Assembly (NCBI GenBank): GCA_965205925.1
Contig: OZ242183.1
Coordinates: forward strand, 992,001 to 1,056,000
Direction of reading: 5' to 3'
Length of the DNA: 64,000 nucleotides
From: CAYRJD01 sp965205925
GTDB lineage: Bacteria > Actinomycetota > Acidimicrobiia > Acidimicrobiales > Poriferisodalaceae
In this document: positions 25,554-33,937 of the stretch, piece after piece
Numbering within the stretch: the stretch's first letter is position 1
Layout: each line of letters begins with the position of its first letter
Program-made: the position numbers and the translations under genes
The notes under the pieces: generated by a model
What the model saw: only the letters and a program-made list of their open reading frames with translations
Database searches by the model: none
What the model was told of the DNA's origin: nothing

Positions 25554-26777
25554 ATGAGTACATCGCTAGGCATCGCCGTCGTTGGCTTCGGTTGGATGGG
25601 ACAAGCACACTCTCGATCGATTAGACGGTTGCCGACAATATTCGGCGAAAGGTCTTATGTGCCGCGGTTAGTTGTTTGCGCAGAGCCAGACACGCAGCGC
25701 GGTCAGATGGCGATTGAGAGTTTCGGGTTTGCCGAAGCCACCCAAGATTGGCAGGCCGCAATAAACCATCCGGATGTGGATGTTGTGTTTGTCTGCGCTC
25801 CCAACATGTTGCACGAGCCAGTGGTGATGGCTGCGATAGAGGCAAAGCGTCATGTGTTTTGTGAAAAACCAGTCGGCGGCACCCCAGCTCAAACCGTGCG
25901 AGTGCATGAGGCCAGCCGACAAGCCGGTTTAGTGACCGGGGTTGGCTACAACTATCGCTTCGCTCCGCTGGTGCAGCACACGAAGAACTTGATCAATGCA
26001 GGAGAGTTAGGCGATATCACCAACTACCGGGGACAGTTCTTCTCAATGTTCGGCAGTGACCCGTTGGGCTTGTTGTCTTGGCGCTTTGAAGTTGACCAAG
26101 CCGGCCACGGTGTTAGTAGTGACATCCTCAGTCATGCCATCGATCTAGCGATGATGCTTAACGGATCCATAACAAAGGTGGTGGGTACGGGGGAGACATT
26201 TATATCGCAGCGTCCAATCGCACGATCTGGCGCTAGTCACTACGCCGTTGGTCAGCCTGGCGATCCACTCGGTCCGGTTAGCAACGAGGATTACTTCGGC
26301 GCTCTGGCCGTATTTGACAACGGTTCACGGGGCACCTTCGAAGCCAGCCGAACGATGGTTGGCCCGCAAAGCCGGATGGCCTTCGATGTGTACGGAACCA
26401 AGGGCGCAGCGGCCTGGAACTTGGAAACTATGAACGAAATGCGTTTGTGGTTGACCGATTCTGCTTTGCCCGGCAATTTCGGCTACACGACGGTGAGAGC
26501 GGGAGAGCAGCATCCGTACCACTCGGCTTATGTTCCAGGTGAAGCCAACCCGATCGGTTTCGAAGATTTGGTGACGACCGAGGATCACGAGTTCTTATCG
26601 GCTGTGGCGCAAGGTCGACCTCACAGCGCCGGGTTTGAGCAAGCAGTGGATTACGTGAGCGTTCAGGCCGCTTTGTTGCGTAGCTGGGTCAGCGGCGCGT
26701 GGGAAGATGTCGTGACTCTTAGCTCTGACAATCTCGTAGACCTGGTTCCACCGGTTACACAGATTCCAACTAGCTAG
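25554..26777 (+). CDS. Gfo/Idh/MocA family oxidoreductase
   Basis: The 407-residue protein has an N-terminal Rossmann fold (AVVGFGWMGQAHSRSI) and the CEKPVGG motif with the catalytic-type lysine near residue 104. It is followed by the family's C-terminal alpha/beta domain (GVGYNYRFAPLVQHTK; HAIDLAMMLNG). Between the transporter and iolD, it is a candidate NAD-dependent inositol or sugar dehydrogenase that works alongside the second Gfo/Idh gene at 28747. It is longer than the usual 340-370 residues because of the C-terminal part. Substrate is inference. Confidence 0.9.
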   Translation: MSTSLGIAVVGFGWMGQAHSRSIRRLPTIFGERSYVPRLVVCAEPDTQRGQMAIESFGFAEATQDWQAAINHPDVDVVFVCAPNMLHEPVVMAAIEAKRHVFCEKPVGGTPAQTVRVHEASRQAGLVTGVGYNYRFAPLVQHTKNLINAGELGDITNYRGQFFSMFGSDPLGLLSWRFEVDQAGHGVSSDILSHAIDLAMMLNGSITKVVGTGETFISQRPIARSGASHYAVGQPGDPLGPVSNEDYFGALAVFDNGSRGTFEASRTMVGPQSRMAFDVYGTKGAAAWNLETMNEMRLWLTDSALPGNFGYTTVRAGEQHPYHSAYVPGEANPIGFEDLVTTEDHEFLSAVAQGRPHSAGFEQAVDYVSVQAALLRSWVSGAWEDVVTLSSDNLVDLVPPVTQIPTS

Positions 26778-26800
26778 TCAGCCTTCACTATTTTCAAGTC

Positions 26801-28750
26801 ATGAAAACCATCAAACTCAGCGTTGCGGGCGCCATCGTGCGCTACTTATCCGCACAACACATACGTCTAGAGCCAGAACAAACCGACATTAGCTCCGGTT
26901 CCGTTGGCACAGTGCCACTGTTCGGAGGCGTGTTTGCGATCTTTGGCCACGGAAACGTCACCTGCCTCGGCCATGAACTTCAGCAGGCACAGTCGGTGTT
27001 GCCTACCTGGCGTGGACAAAACGAGCAGGGCATGGCACTGGCTGGTCTGGCTTACACCCGTGCCTCTCGTCGGCGCCGCATTATGGTCGCAACCAGTTCG
27101 GTTGGCCCAGGGGCAACCAACATGATTACTGCGGCAGCTGCGGCTCTAGCAAACCGCATGCCGCTGTTACTAATGGCTGGTGACACTTTCACAAGTCGTG
27201 CACCCGATCCGGTGCTACAACAAGTGGAACATCCGGGCGATCCGTCTATGACCGTTAACGACGCCTTTCGTCCGGTGGTGCGATATTGGGATCGACTAGT
27301 TGATCCCGCTCAGGTGGCTCATTCTTTGCCGAATGCAGTAGCGACGATGCTTGATCCGGCCGACTGCGGGCCAGCCTTTATCGGCTTACCCCAGGATGTG
27401 CAAGCGCAATCGTTTGATTATCCTGAAACTCTCTTTGAACCAACCGTGCATGAAATAAGGCGCGTTCGCCCTGATCGTCACGAGCTAGCAAATGCGGTAA
27501 CGGCGCTACGCAATGCCTCCAAGCCGCTGATCGTGGCAGGTGGAGGAGTGCGTTGGTCGCTGGCTGAAGCCGAACTAGCGAGGTTCACTCAACGCCATGG
27601 CATTGCGGTGGTTGAAACCTTCGCCGGGCGCAGCAGTCTTGCCTCTAGCCATCCGAGCAATTGCGGTCCTATAGGCGTATCAGGATCTGCGTCAGCTAAT
27701 GCCATGGCAGCCGAGGCAGATGTGGTGTTGGCTGTAGGTACTCGCCTAGGCGACTTCACTACCGGGTCATGGACCGCATTTGCAAACGCGCGGATGCAGT
27801 TAATCGGGCTTAACACGGCTCGCTTTGATGCCACTAAGCATCGTGCTTTACCGTTGGTCGCCGATGCGCGCGAAGCCCTAACTGAGTTGGGCGAAGCGCT
27901 AGGTAGCTATCAAGCTCCGGCCGATTGGATTGCGCGTGCTTCGGCCGAAACCGCTCAGTATCACGCTTACATCGACAAACTGGCGGCGCCTGATACGAGA
28001 GGTTCTAAGTCAGGCATTTCGGGCGAAGGCTCTGAACCTGAGTTGCCTACTTATGCGCAGGTTGTGGGCGCGGTAAATCGCTCGGCCGATGAGAGCACCT
28101 ATGTAGTTAGTGCGGCAGGCGGGATGCCTGGTGAGTTATTAAACGGTTGGCGCAGCGATGTAACTCATTCGTTTGATTGCGAGTTTGGATTTTCCACCAT
28201 GGGCTATGAGATCTCCGGTGGTTGGGGTGCCAAGATGGCTTTTGGTGACGAGCGCGAGGTAGTTGTCATGTTGGGTGATGGTTCATACCTGATGATGAAC
28301 TCAGACCTATATAGCTCCGTGCTGACCGATCACAAGCTGATCGTGGTGGTCTGCGACAATGGCGGCTTTGCGGTGATCAACCGGTTGCAGCGAGCTCAAG
28401 GTGGTGAATCGTTCAACAATTTGCTGAAAGACTGCCGGTTTGACGATTCGACAGCTAGCCCCGCGCAAACCCAGCAAGAGTTTACAAGAGTGGATTTTGT
28501 CGCTCACGCAGCGGCCTTGGGATGTGGATCCGAAAAAGTTGCGACCATCGCAGAATTTGACTCCGCTCTTGCACGTGCACGCGCCGCAGATCGCAGCTAC
28601 GTCATCGTGATTGATGTTGCGCAAGATGAATGGACTGAGGGCGGGGGCGTGTGGCAGGTTGGGGTGCCAGATACAACACAGCGGTCGGAAGTGGCCGAGG
28701 CCGCCGCAGCAATGACGCAATCCCTCAAGGCTCAGCGATTGGGTTGGTGA
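26801..28750 (+). CDS. iolD: 3D-(3,5/4)-trihydroxycyclohexane-1,2-dione hydrolase
   Basis: The 649-residue protein is a thiamine-diphosphate enzyme of IolD length and layout. It has an N-terminal pyrimidine-binding domain with WRGQNEQGMALAGLAYTR, a central domain with GSASANAMAAEADVVLAVGTRLGDF, and a C-terminal TPP-binding motif GDGSYLMMNSDLYSSV near residue 491 ending in DNGGFAVINRLQ. IolD opens the ring of the trione/dione formed by IolE. It overlaps the next gene by 4 bp (GTGA). iolB, iolC, iolA and iolJ are not in the window. Confidence 0.94.
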   Translation: MKTIKLSVAGAIVRYLSAQHIRLEPEQTDISSGSVGTVPLFGGVFAIFGHGNVTCLGHELQQAQSVLPTWRGQNEQGMALAGLAYTRASRRRRIMVATSSVGPGATNMITAAAAALANRMPLLLMAGDTFTSRAPDPVLQQVEHPGDPSMTVNDAFRPVVRYWDRLVDPAQVAHSLPNAVATMLDPADCGPAFIGLPQDVQAQSFDYPETLFEPTVHEIRRVRPDRHELANAVTALRNASKPLIVAGGGVRWSLAEAELARFTQRHGIAVVETFAGRSSLASSHPSNCGPIGVSGSASANAMAAEADVVLAVGTRLGDFTTGSWTAFANARMQLIGLNTARFDATKHRALPLVADAREALTELGEALGSYQAPADWIARASAETAQYHAYIDKLAAPDTRGSKSGISGEGSEPELPTYAQVVGAVNRSADESTYVVSAAGGMPGELLNGWRSDVTHSFDCEFGFSTMGYEISGGWGAKMAFGDEREVVVMLGDGSYLMMNSDLYSSVLTDHKLIVVVCDNGGFAVINRLQRAQGGESFNNLLKDCRFDDSTASPAQTQQEFTRVDFVAHAAALGCGSEKVATIAEFDSALARARAADRSYVIVIDVAQDEWTEGGGVWQVGVPDTTQRSEVAEAAAAMTQSLKAQRLGW

Positions 28751-28806
28751 GTGATCAGATGGTTGGTGTTAACCGGATGAGTGATCAGACGGTTGGTATT
28801 GGCCTG
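28747..28806. repeat. 30-bp tandem duplication of the iolG-like start region
   Basis: The segments at 28747-28776 and 28777-28806 both begin (G/A)TGAGTGATCAGA and continue GGTTGGT, so two start codons lie 30 bp apart in one frame. Confidence 0.9.
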
Positions 28807-29817
28807 CTAGGCAGTGGCCGCATTGGTCAGATGCATGCCGAGCTGCTAAGTAACCGCGTGCGAGGTGCTCGTTTGGTGATGGTGCAAGACGAAGTTGAAT
28901 CTGTTGCGAGCCAAGTCGGTGCTGATTTAGGCGTGCCAGCTACCGACTCAGCGGCCGAGCTGCTTGCTAACCCAGATGTAGATGCGGTGGCGATATGTGC
29001 TTCCACTGATGCTCATGTGCCACTGCTGTTGCAGGCTCTCGGTGCCGGTAAACCGGCATTTTGCGAGAAGCCACTTTCGCTGGATCTAACCGAGGTGGAC
29101 CGGGTAATTAGCGCCGCGGCAGAACATCGCGCTGCGGCAGAACCCAGCGCTGCGGTACCGGCTGTGCAGATCGGTTTCAACCGACGCTTTGATCCCAACC
29201 ATGGTCATTTAGCGGCTCGCGTAAAAGCTGGCGATATCGGAGAGTTGCACCTGTTACGTATCACTAGTCGCGACCCGGAACCACCGCCAATGGAATATGT
29301 ACTGCGCAGCGGAGGCATCTTCGTGGATATGACGATTCACGATTTTGACATGGCACGGTTTGTAACCGGCAGTGAAGTAGTAGAGGTGTATGCCACCGGT
29401 CAGGCGCGTATTAACCCAGAGATTGGCGATCTAGGCGACCTAGACACTGCAATCACCGTGCTAAAGCACGAGAACGCGGCCATCACCACCATCGATAACA
29501 GCCGTCAAGCCGTTTACGGCTATGACCAGCGGATTGAAGCATTTGGTTCCGCCGGGATGCTGATATCACAGAATGTGCTAGATCACACCGTTTCTCAGCA
29601 CGATCCCACCGGAGCGCGCACAGCGGTCTTACCAAACTTCTTTATCGAGAGGTACCAGGCGTCTTACATTGCACAGTGGGAGGCCTTCGCAGCCACGGCC
29701 AAAGGAGCACCTTCGCTAGTGACGCTGGCAGACGGACGCGCTCCGATTGCCATTGCACAGGCAGCAATTATGTCCGCAGCCGAAGGTAGGCCTGTTGCTT
29801 TGACTGAGATCGGTTAG
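28747..29817 (+). CDS. Inositol 2-dehydrogenase-like Gfo/Idh oxidoreductase
   Basis: The protein is a Gfo/Idh enzyme of about IolG length, with IGLLGSGRIGQMHAELL, CEKPLSLD and IGFNRRFDPNHGHL, followed by the HDFDMARFVTG block that is strongly IolG-like. It would oxidise myo-inositol to scyllo-inosose, which feeds IolE. The start is ambiguous: GTG 28747 overlaps the iolD stop (356 residues), and ATG 28777 (346 residues) lies in an almost identical 30-bp repeat of the start region. A second repeat (29111-29160) encodes an Ala/Glu-rich loop before the IGFNRR motif. Confidence 0.88.
   Translation: MSDQMVGVNRMSDQTVGIGLLGSGRIGQMHAELLSNRVRGARLVMVQDEVESVASQVGADLGVPATDSAAELLANPDVDAVAICASTDAHVPLLLQALGAGKPAFCEKPLSLDLTEVDRVISAAAEHRAAAEPSAAVPAVQIGFNRRFDPNHGHLAARVKAGDIGELHLLRITSRDPEPPPMEYVLRSGGIFVDMTIHDFDMARFVTGSEVVEVYATGQARINPEIGDLGDLDTAITVLKHENAAITTIDNSRQAVYGYDQRIEAFGSAGMLISQNVLDHTVSQHDPTGARTAVLPNFFIERYQASYIAQWEAFAATAKGAPSLVTLADGRAPIAIAQAAIMSAAEGRPVALTEIG
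29111..29160. repeat. 18-nt minisatellite in the iolG-like gene
   Basis: Units starting GCGCCGCGGCAGAAC, GCGCTGCGGCAGAAC and GCGCTGCGG lie 18 nt apart. They encode repeated Ala-Ala-Ala-Glu. Confidence 0.8.
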
Positions 29818-29835
29818 TTGCGGTACTTTTGAATC

Positions 29836-30309
29836 GTGTCTGATACATCTCAAAACCCGCCTGAGCCAACCTACGTTGTTCCCTATCTGATTATTGACGG
29901 GGCGTCTGATGCGATTGAGTTTTACGGTAAAGCGTTTGGTGCTGTTGAACTAATGCGAATGCCCTCCCCTGACGGGCGTTTACTGCATGCTTCGATCATG
30001 ATCGGTGAGGGGGTTGTACATATGAGCGATGATTTCTCTGAGAGGCAAGACGACATGAAGTCGCCACTCAAACTAGGAGGCAGCACCGTAACCATGCATC
30101 GTCAAGTGGAGGACTGTGATGCAGTGGTCAAAAAGGCAGCCGAAGCGGGTGCGGTAGTAACCATGGAGCCCACCGACATGTTCTGGGGTGATCGATTTGC
30201 CAAAGTTCGCGACCCGTTTGGTCATGACTGGTCAATCGCAACTCACGTGCGCGATGTTTCACCGGAAGAAATGCAGGCCGCCGCCGCTGAAATGGACTGG
30301 GGCTCGTAG
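29836..30309 (+). CDS. VOC family protein, PhnB/glyoxalase-like
   Basis: The 157-residue protein has the vicinal-oxygen-chelate pattern: VVPYLIIDGASDAIEFYGKA opens the first beta-alpha-beta module and FAKVRDPFGHDWSIATH closes the second. This is the PhnB-like branch, whose members are often of unknown function. The start is GTG. It lies 18 bp after the inositol dehydrogenase and may be read through from that operon. No enzymatic role can be assigned. Confidence 0.85.
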   Translation: MSDTSQNPPEPTYVVPYLIIDGASDAIEFYGKAFGAVELMRMPSPDGRLLHASIMIGEGVVHMSDDFSERQDDMKSPLKLGGSTVTMHRQVEDCDAVVKKAAEAGAVVTMEPTDMFWGDRFAKVRDPFGHDWSIATHVRDVSPEEMQAAAAEMDWGS

Positions 30310-30312
30310 CAA

Positions 30313-31278
30313 GTGCTGCATGATTTTTCAGGCTCTATAGCTGTCGTAACAGGAGGAGGAACCGGCATGGGACGCGAGTTAGTGTGCCGTTTGGCCGCCA
30401 AGGGCGCTCACGTTGCTGTCTGCGACGTAAATCCTGAGACGTTAAGTGAGACACTGAGCCTGGCGGCAGGCGAAGCCGCACCAGATGCGCGACTAACCAG
30501 CCATATCTGTGACGTGTCCAACCAAGATCAAGTAGCAAGCTTTCGTGATGCTGTCGTAAACGAGCACGAAACCGACCACATCAACGCACTTTTTAACAAC
30601 GCCGGCATCGCTGGCGGCTCTAGCTTCGTGCTCGACAATCAGCGTGACGGCTGGGAGAAAACGTTCGCGGTCTGCTGGGGTGGCGTCTATAACTGCGCGC
30701 ACGCATTTATGGATTTACTTGTCCGTTCTGACAATGCCGCAATGGTTAACACCAGCAGCATCAATGGTTTTTGGGCCACGGTCGGGCCAGCCATGGAACA
30801 CACCGCTTACTGTGCGGCGAAGTTTGCAGTAAAAGGTTTCACCGAAGCGCTAATGATTGATCTCGCACTGCATGCGCCGCACGTATCAGCTCATGTCGTT
30901 ATGCCCGGGCATATTGGCACCTCGATTGCCATCAACAGCACCGAGATTCACGGCGGCATAAACGTGTCAGAAGTGCGCAAGACGTTGTCGCAGCGCGGGT
31001 TTAATCCGGACGCGTTTAACGACGATGAGCTCAAAGAAATAGTTGAAGATCGCAACCAGTCATTTCGCGACGATGCACCCACTACGGCCAGCCAGGCGGC
31101 TGATGCCATTTTGGATGGTGTTATGCAGGGACGTTGGCGCATTTTGGTGGGTAACGACGCTTACGCCATTGACGAAGCTGTGCGCGCCGATCCCGAGAAT
31201 GCCTATACCAAGGAGTTCCTAAGCAAGCTGATGGCGGCGGGGCATCTAGGTGCTTTAGCTGCTACGGAACCTGACTAG
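30313..31278 (+). CDS. Short-chain dehydrogenase/reductase
   Basis: The 321-residue SDR has the cofactor motif GGGTGMG near residue 15, NNAGIAGG near 96, Ser in NTSSINGF and the catalytic YCAAK near 168. The acidic residue after the second strand (CDVN) suggests NAD over NADP. It is longer than the common 250-residue classical SDR, with about 60 extra C-terminal residues (PTTASQAADAILDGVMQGRW), a form seen in actinobacterial SDRs. The start is GTG, 3 bp after the VOC stop. Substrate unknown. Confidence 0.9.
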   Translation: MLHDFSGSIAVVTGGGTGMGRELVCRLAAKGAHVAVCDVNPETLSETLSLAAGEAAPDARLTSHICDVSNQDQVASFRDAVVNEHETDHINALFNNAGIAGGSSFVLDNQRDGWEKTFAVCWGGVYNCAHAFMDLLVRSDNAAMVNTSSINGFWATVGPAMEHTAYCAAKFAVKGFTEALMIDLALHAPHVSAHVVMPGHIGTSIAINSTEIHGGINVSEVRKTLSQRGFNPDAFNDDELKEIVEDRNQSFRDDAPTTASQAADAILDGVMQGRWRILVGNDAYAIDEAVRADPENAYTKEFLSKLMAAGHLGALAATEPD

Positions 31279-31300
31279 CGGCTGAATTCGGCCGTGCTGC

Positions 31301-31325
31301 TTGCAAGACTCGTTTGCAAGGCTCA
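31301..31325. repeat. Two-copy direct repeat, 13-nt period
   Basis: TTGCAAGACTC (31301) and TTGCAAGGCTC (31314) lie after the SDR stop, before tRNA-Gly. Confidence 0.8.
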
Positions 31326-31375
31326 GCCATTTTTAGTGGCTAAACGGCGCTGCCAGGCGTTAGCGTGGCGAGCTG

Positions 31376-31447
31376 GCGGACGTAGTTCAATGGCTAGAAC
31401 CTCAGCCTTCCAAGCTGATGATGCGAGTTCGATCCTCGTCGTCCGCT
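31376..31447 (+). tRNA. tRNA-Gly (TCC)
   Basis: The acceptor is GCGGACG/CGTCCGC, the anticodon stem is TCAGC/GCTGA with loop CTTCCAA (anticodon TCC), and the T-loop is TTCGATC. The discriminator is T and no CCA is encoded. Confidence 0.95.
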
Positions 31448-31526
31448 CACGCTAGTTCCGGTGATTTTCTAAATGCCCTTGGGCTGAGTCGCTCCTTCCA
31501 AGTGTCGGCGACAACGTTAGAGTGGC

Positions 31527-33068
31527 TTGCCCGTGAAGACCATCCTTACGCGTCTTGATCCCGCCGATTTCATTGGACCTGAGCAAGCCTCACCAGAGCA
31601 AGAACCATCGGAAGACGCGAACACCGAGAGCGAAAGCACCGTGGGTGAAAACACCGTAGAAGGTGTTGCTGGCCCAGTTAGTCACGTTCGCTACGTAGGA
31701 CCCAAGGTAAAGCTTGAGGTCAGCGTTGATGAAGAATCTTTTGCTGCCGAAATCGACGAAGCCTTCAAAAAAATTAGCCAACAGGTTCGTGTGCCCGGAT
31801 TTCGTCCTGGCCACACTCCACGCAAAGTGCTGGAGGCAAAGATTGGAGCTCAAGCCGGGCGTGCTCAGGCGCTGGAAGATTCCATTCCACGCATGTACAC
31901 ACGAGCGCTGCGTGACAATGATGTAGAAGCTGTCGGACAGCCAGAAATCGAAGTGACAGCGGGTTTGGAATCTGGTGCAGTGGAGTTTGAAGCCATTGTT
32001 GAGGTACGGCCTCAGGTGGAGGTAACCGGTTACGAAAAGCTTCGCATTGAACTGCCCAGTCCTGTTCCTGGCGATGACGAGATCGATGAGCGGATACAAG
32101 CCACGCTTGCGCAGTCTTCAGAGCTAGCTGAGGTAAGTCGTCCTGCTCAGGCGAGTGACCACATCACCATCGACATCGAAGGCACCGTCGAAGGGGAGCC
32201 TCTGCCGGGACTGTCCGCCCAGGAGTACGTCTATGAGGTGGGATCGGCAGGCATTGTGGCTGAGGTTGACGAACAACTGACCGGGGCTGTCGCAGGTAGC
32301 GACTACGAGTTTTCGGCTGCGCATCCTGTACAAGAAGACGTGACCATCGATTTCCAGATAAAGGTTCACAAGGTTTCTGAGCGTGTCCTGCCAGAGTTGA
32401 CCGATGAGTGGGTAGACGAAAACACCGAACACGACAACGTCGAGACCATGAGGTCTGCAATCGTCGAGCAGCTCGGCTTTAGCCACAAATTGCAGGCAAC
32501 AATGAGTATGAGAAGTGAAGCCGAACGCATGCTTGCCGACCTGGTGCCAAGCCCCGTGCCCGACTCGATGATCGCCGGTGCTGTTACGAACCGTATTCAA
32601 GAGTTAGCCAGCCAGCTGCAGCAACGCCAGATGGAGTTTGAACAATGGCTGCAGTCAACTGGTCAATCAGCAGACGAGTTCATGCAAAGGCTGCGTGATG
32701 AGGCCGAGGTGGGGGTCAAGCTCAATCTGGCCTTGACTGCGGTTACACAAACACAAGAATTCTCAGCTACCGAAGAAGAGGTAGCGGCTGAGTATGAACG
32801 GCTAGCAGAAGCGAACAACACCGATGTTGCTTCGCTCACGTCCGAAGATGGCTCGGGGCCTTCGACGCTTGCGGTCAAGTCGTGGTTGGCGCACAACAAG
32901 GCCATGGACTGGATTGTTGAATCAGCTGAACTGGTGGATCCAGACGGAAGTCCGATAGACCGAGCCGACCTTGAACTAAAACCAAACTCCAGCGATGATT
33001 CCACCGATGATTCCAGCGATAATTCCACCGATGAACAGGATCCCAGCAATGAATCCACAGATGATTAA
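31527..33068 (+). CDS. tig: Trigger factor
   Basis: The protein has the ribosome-binding signature VRVPGFRPGHTPRKVLE near residue 90, a PPIase-like middle domain (SDHITIDIEGTVEGEPLPG) and the helical C-terminal chaperone domain. It shelters nascent chains at the ribosome exit and assists folding. Two parts are unusual. An acidic Ser/Glu-rich extension of about 50 residues comes before the usual start, and the C-terminus is an acidic tail built from a 12-nt repeat. The TTG at 31527 is used, but GTG 31533 or a GTG near 31640 could be the real start. The stop overlaps clpP by 8 bp. Confidence 0.94.
   Translation: MPVKTILTRLDPADFIGPEQASPEQEPSEDANTESESTVGENTVEGVAGPVSHVRYVGPKVKLEVSVDEESFAAEIDEAFKKISQQVRVPGFRPGHTPRKVLEAKIGAQAGRAQALEDSIPRMYTRALRDNDVEAVGQPEIEVTAGLESGAVEFEAIVEVRPQVEVTGYEKLRIELPSPVPGDDEIDERIQATLAQSSELAEVSRPAQASDHITIDIEGTVEGEPLPGLSAQEYVYEVGSAGIVAEVDEQLTGAVAGSDYEFSAAHPVQEDVTIDFQIKVHKVSERVLPELTDEWVDENTEHDNVETMRSAIVEQLGFSHKLQATMSMRSEAERMLADLVPSPVPDSMIAGAVTNRIQELASQLQQRQMEFEQWLQSTGQSADEFMQRLRDEAEVGVKLNLALTAVTQTQEFSATEEEVAAEYERLAEANNTDVASLTSEDGSGPSTLAVKSWLAHNKAMDWIVESAELVDPDGSPIDRADLELKPNSSDDSTDDSSDNSTDEQDPSNESTDD
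32985..33032. repeat. 12-nt minisatellite at the 3' end of tig
   Basis: Four 12-nt units of the form (A/G)A(C/T)TCCA(G/C)CGAT encode Ser/Thr/Asp repeats. The first unit is identical to the folE repeat unit. Confidence 0.9.
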
Positions 33069-33756
33069 CCCCAGCAGTTACCTAGTGCCAACGGTGGTTG
33101 AGCAGACCAACCGTGGTGAGCGGGCATACGACCTGTACTCGCGCCTACTGAAAGAAAACATTGTTTTCTTAGGTACGCCCATTGACGATGTCATAGCCAA
33201 TCTGGTGTGCGCTCAGCTCATTCACCTGGAGTCAGAAAATCCTGAGCGCGACATCAATATCTACATCAACTCACCAGGTGGCGACATCAGCGCTCTGTTT
33301 GCGATTTACGACACTAGTCAGTACATCCGCAACGACATCACCACCATCTGCCTAGGCCAAGCTGCTTCGGCCGCGGCGGTTTTGCTTGCGGCTGGCACTC
33401 CCGGCAAGCGCATGGCGTTACCGCACGCACGTGTGCTACTACACCAGCCCTACGGCTCGGCCATGGGCCAAGCAACAGATATCGAACTGGCGGCGAAGGA
33501 GATTGATCGCATGCGGGGGTTGCTGGAAGGCATCCTCTCTAAGCACACCGGCCGCCCGCTCGAACAGATTCACGATGACACAGATCGCGATTTCATCATG
33601 GACGCCCATGCAGCCAAGGAATATGGGGTGATCGATGAGGTGATCGCTATGCGCGACCCCATTGACAACAGCCCGATTAGTGCTTCAAACGGCAAGGTCT
33701 CCAAAGACGATTCTGCTGATGCTGAGCCAGAGGCTCAGCGCGCACCTGACAAATAG
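33061..33756 (+). CDS. clpP: ATP-dependent Clp protease proteolytic subunit
   Basis: The 231-residue protein has the ClpP triad: Ser in GQAASAAAV near 102, His in LLHQPYG near 127 and Asp in DTDRDF near 176. The start is ATG 33061, within the last codons of tig; the frame stays open upstream but only as repeat-derived low complexity. A charged C-terminal tail follows the core. It assembles into the Clp barrel with ClpX, encoded next. Only one clpP is visible, whereas many actinobacteria have two. Confidence 0.95.
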   Translation: MINPSSYLVPTVVEQTNRGERAYDLYSRLLKENIVFLGTPIDDVIANLVCAQLIHLESENPERDINIYINSPGGDISALFAIYDTSQYIRNDITTICLGQAASAAAVLLAAGTPGKRMALPHARVLLHQPYGSAMGQATDIELAAKEIDRMRGLLEGILSKHTGRPLEQIHDDTDRDFIMDAHAAKEYGVIDEVIAMRDPIDNSPISASNGKVSKDDSADAEPEAQRAPDK

Positions 33757-33937
33757 CTGTCACGTGGCTGCAAAATATGCACCACCAGACGCGCGCGGCT
33801 TAGTAACTTTTACCTAGGTGACATCTGGGTTGTCCAAAATGTGTCAATCTTTTGTGGCACGCTGGCGATCAGACGATCAGGGAGTTCTCGCAAAGAGGCG
33901 ATTTACGTGAGCAAGACAGAAGACAAGTAGCACAACA
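33757..33937. other. 181-bp gap before clpX with a possible 7-codon leader
   Basis: No gene of normal size is present. A mini-ORF, GTG at 33907 to TAG at 33930 (seven codons, V-S-K-T-E-D-K), has AGAGG eight bases upstream and stops 7 bp before the clpX start codon. The rest is AT-richer and may hold the clpX promoter; no convincing -35/-10 pair was found. Confidence 0.35.

Noticed and set aside
31460..31500. GCCC-TT-GGGC as a terminator after tRNA-Gly
   Set aside because: The stem is only 4 bp with a 2-nt loop and no T-run follows.
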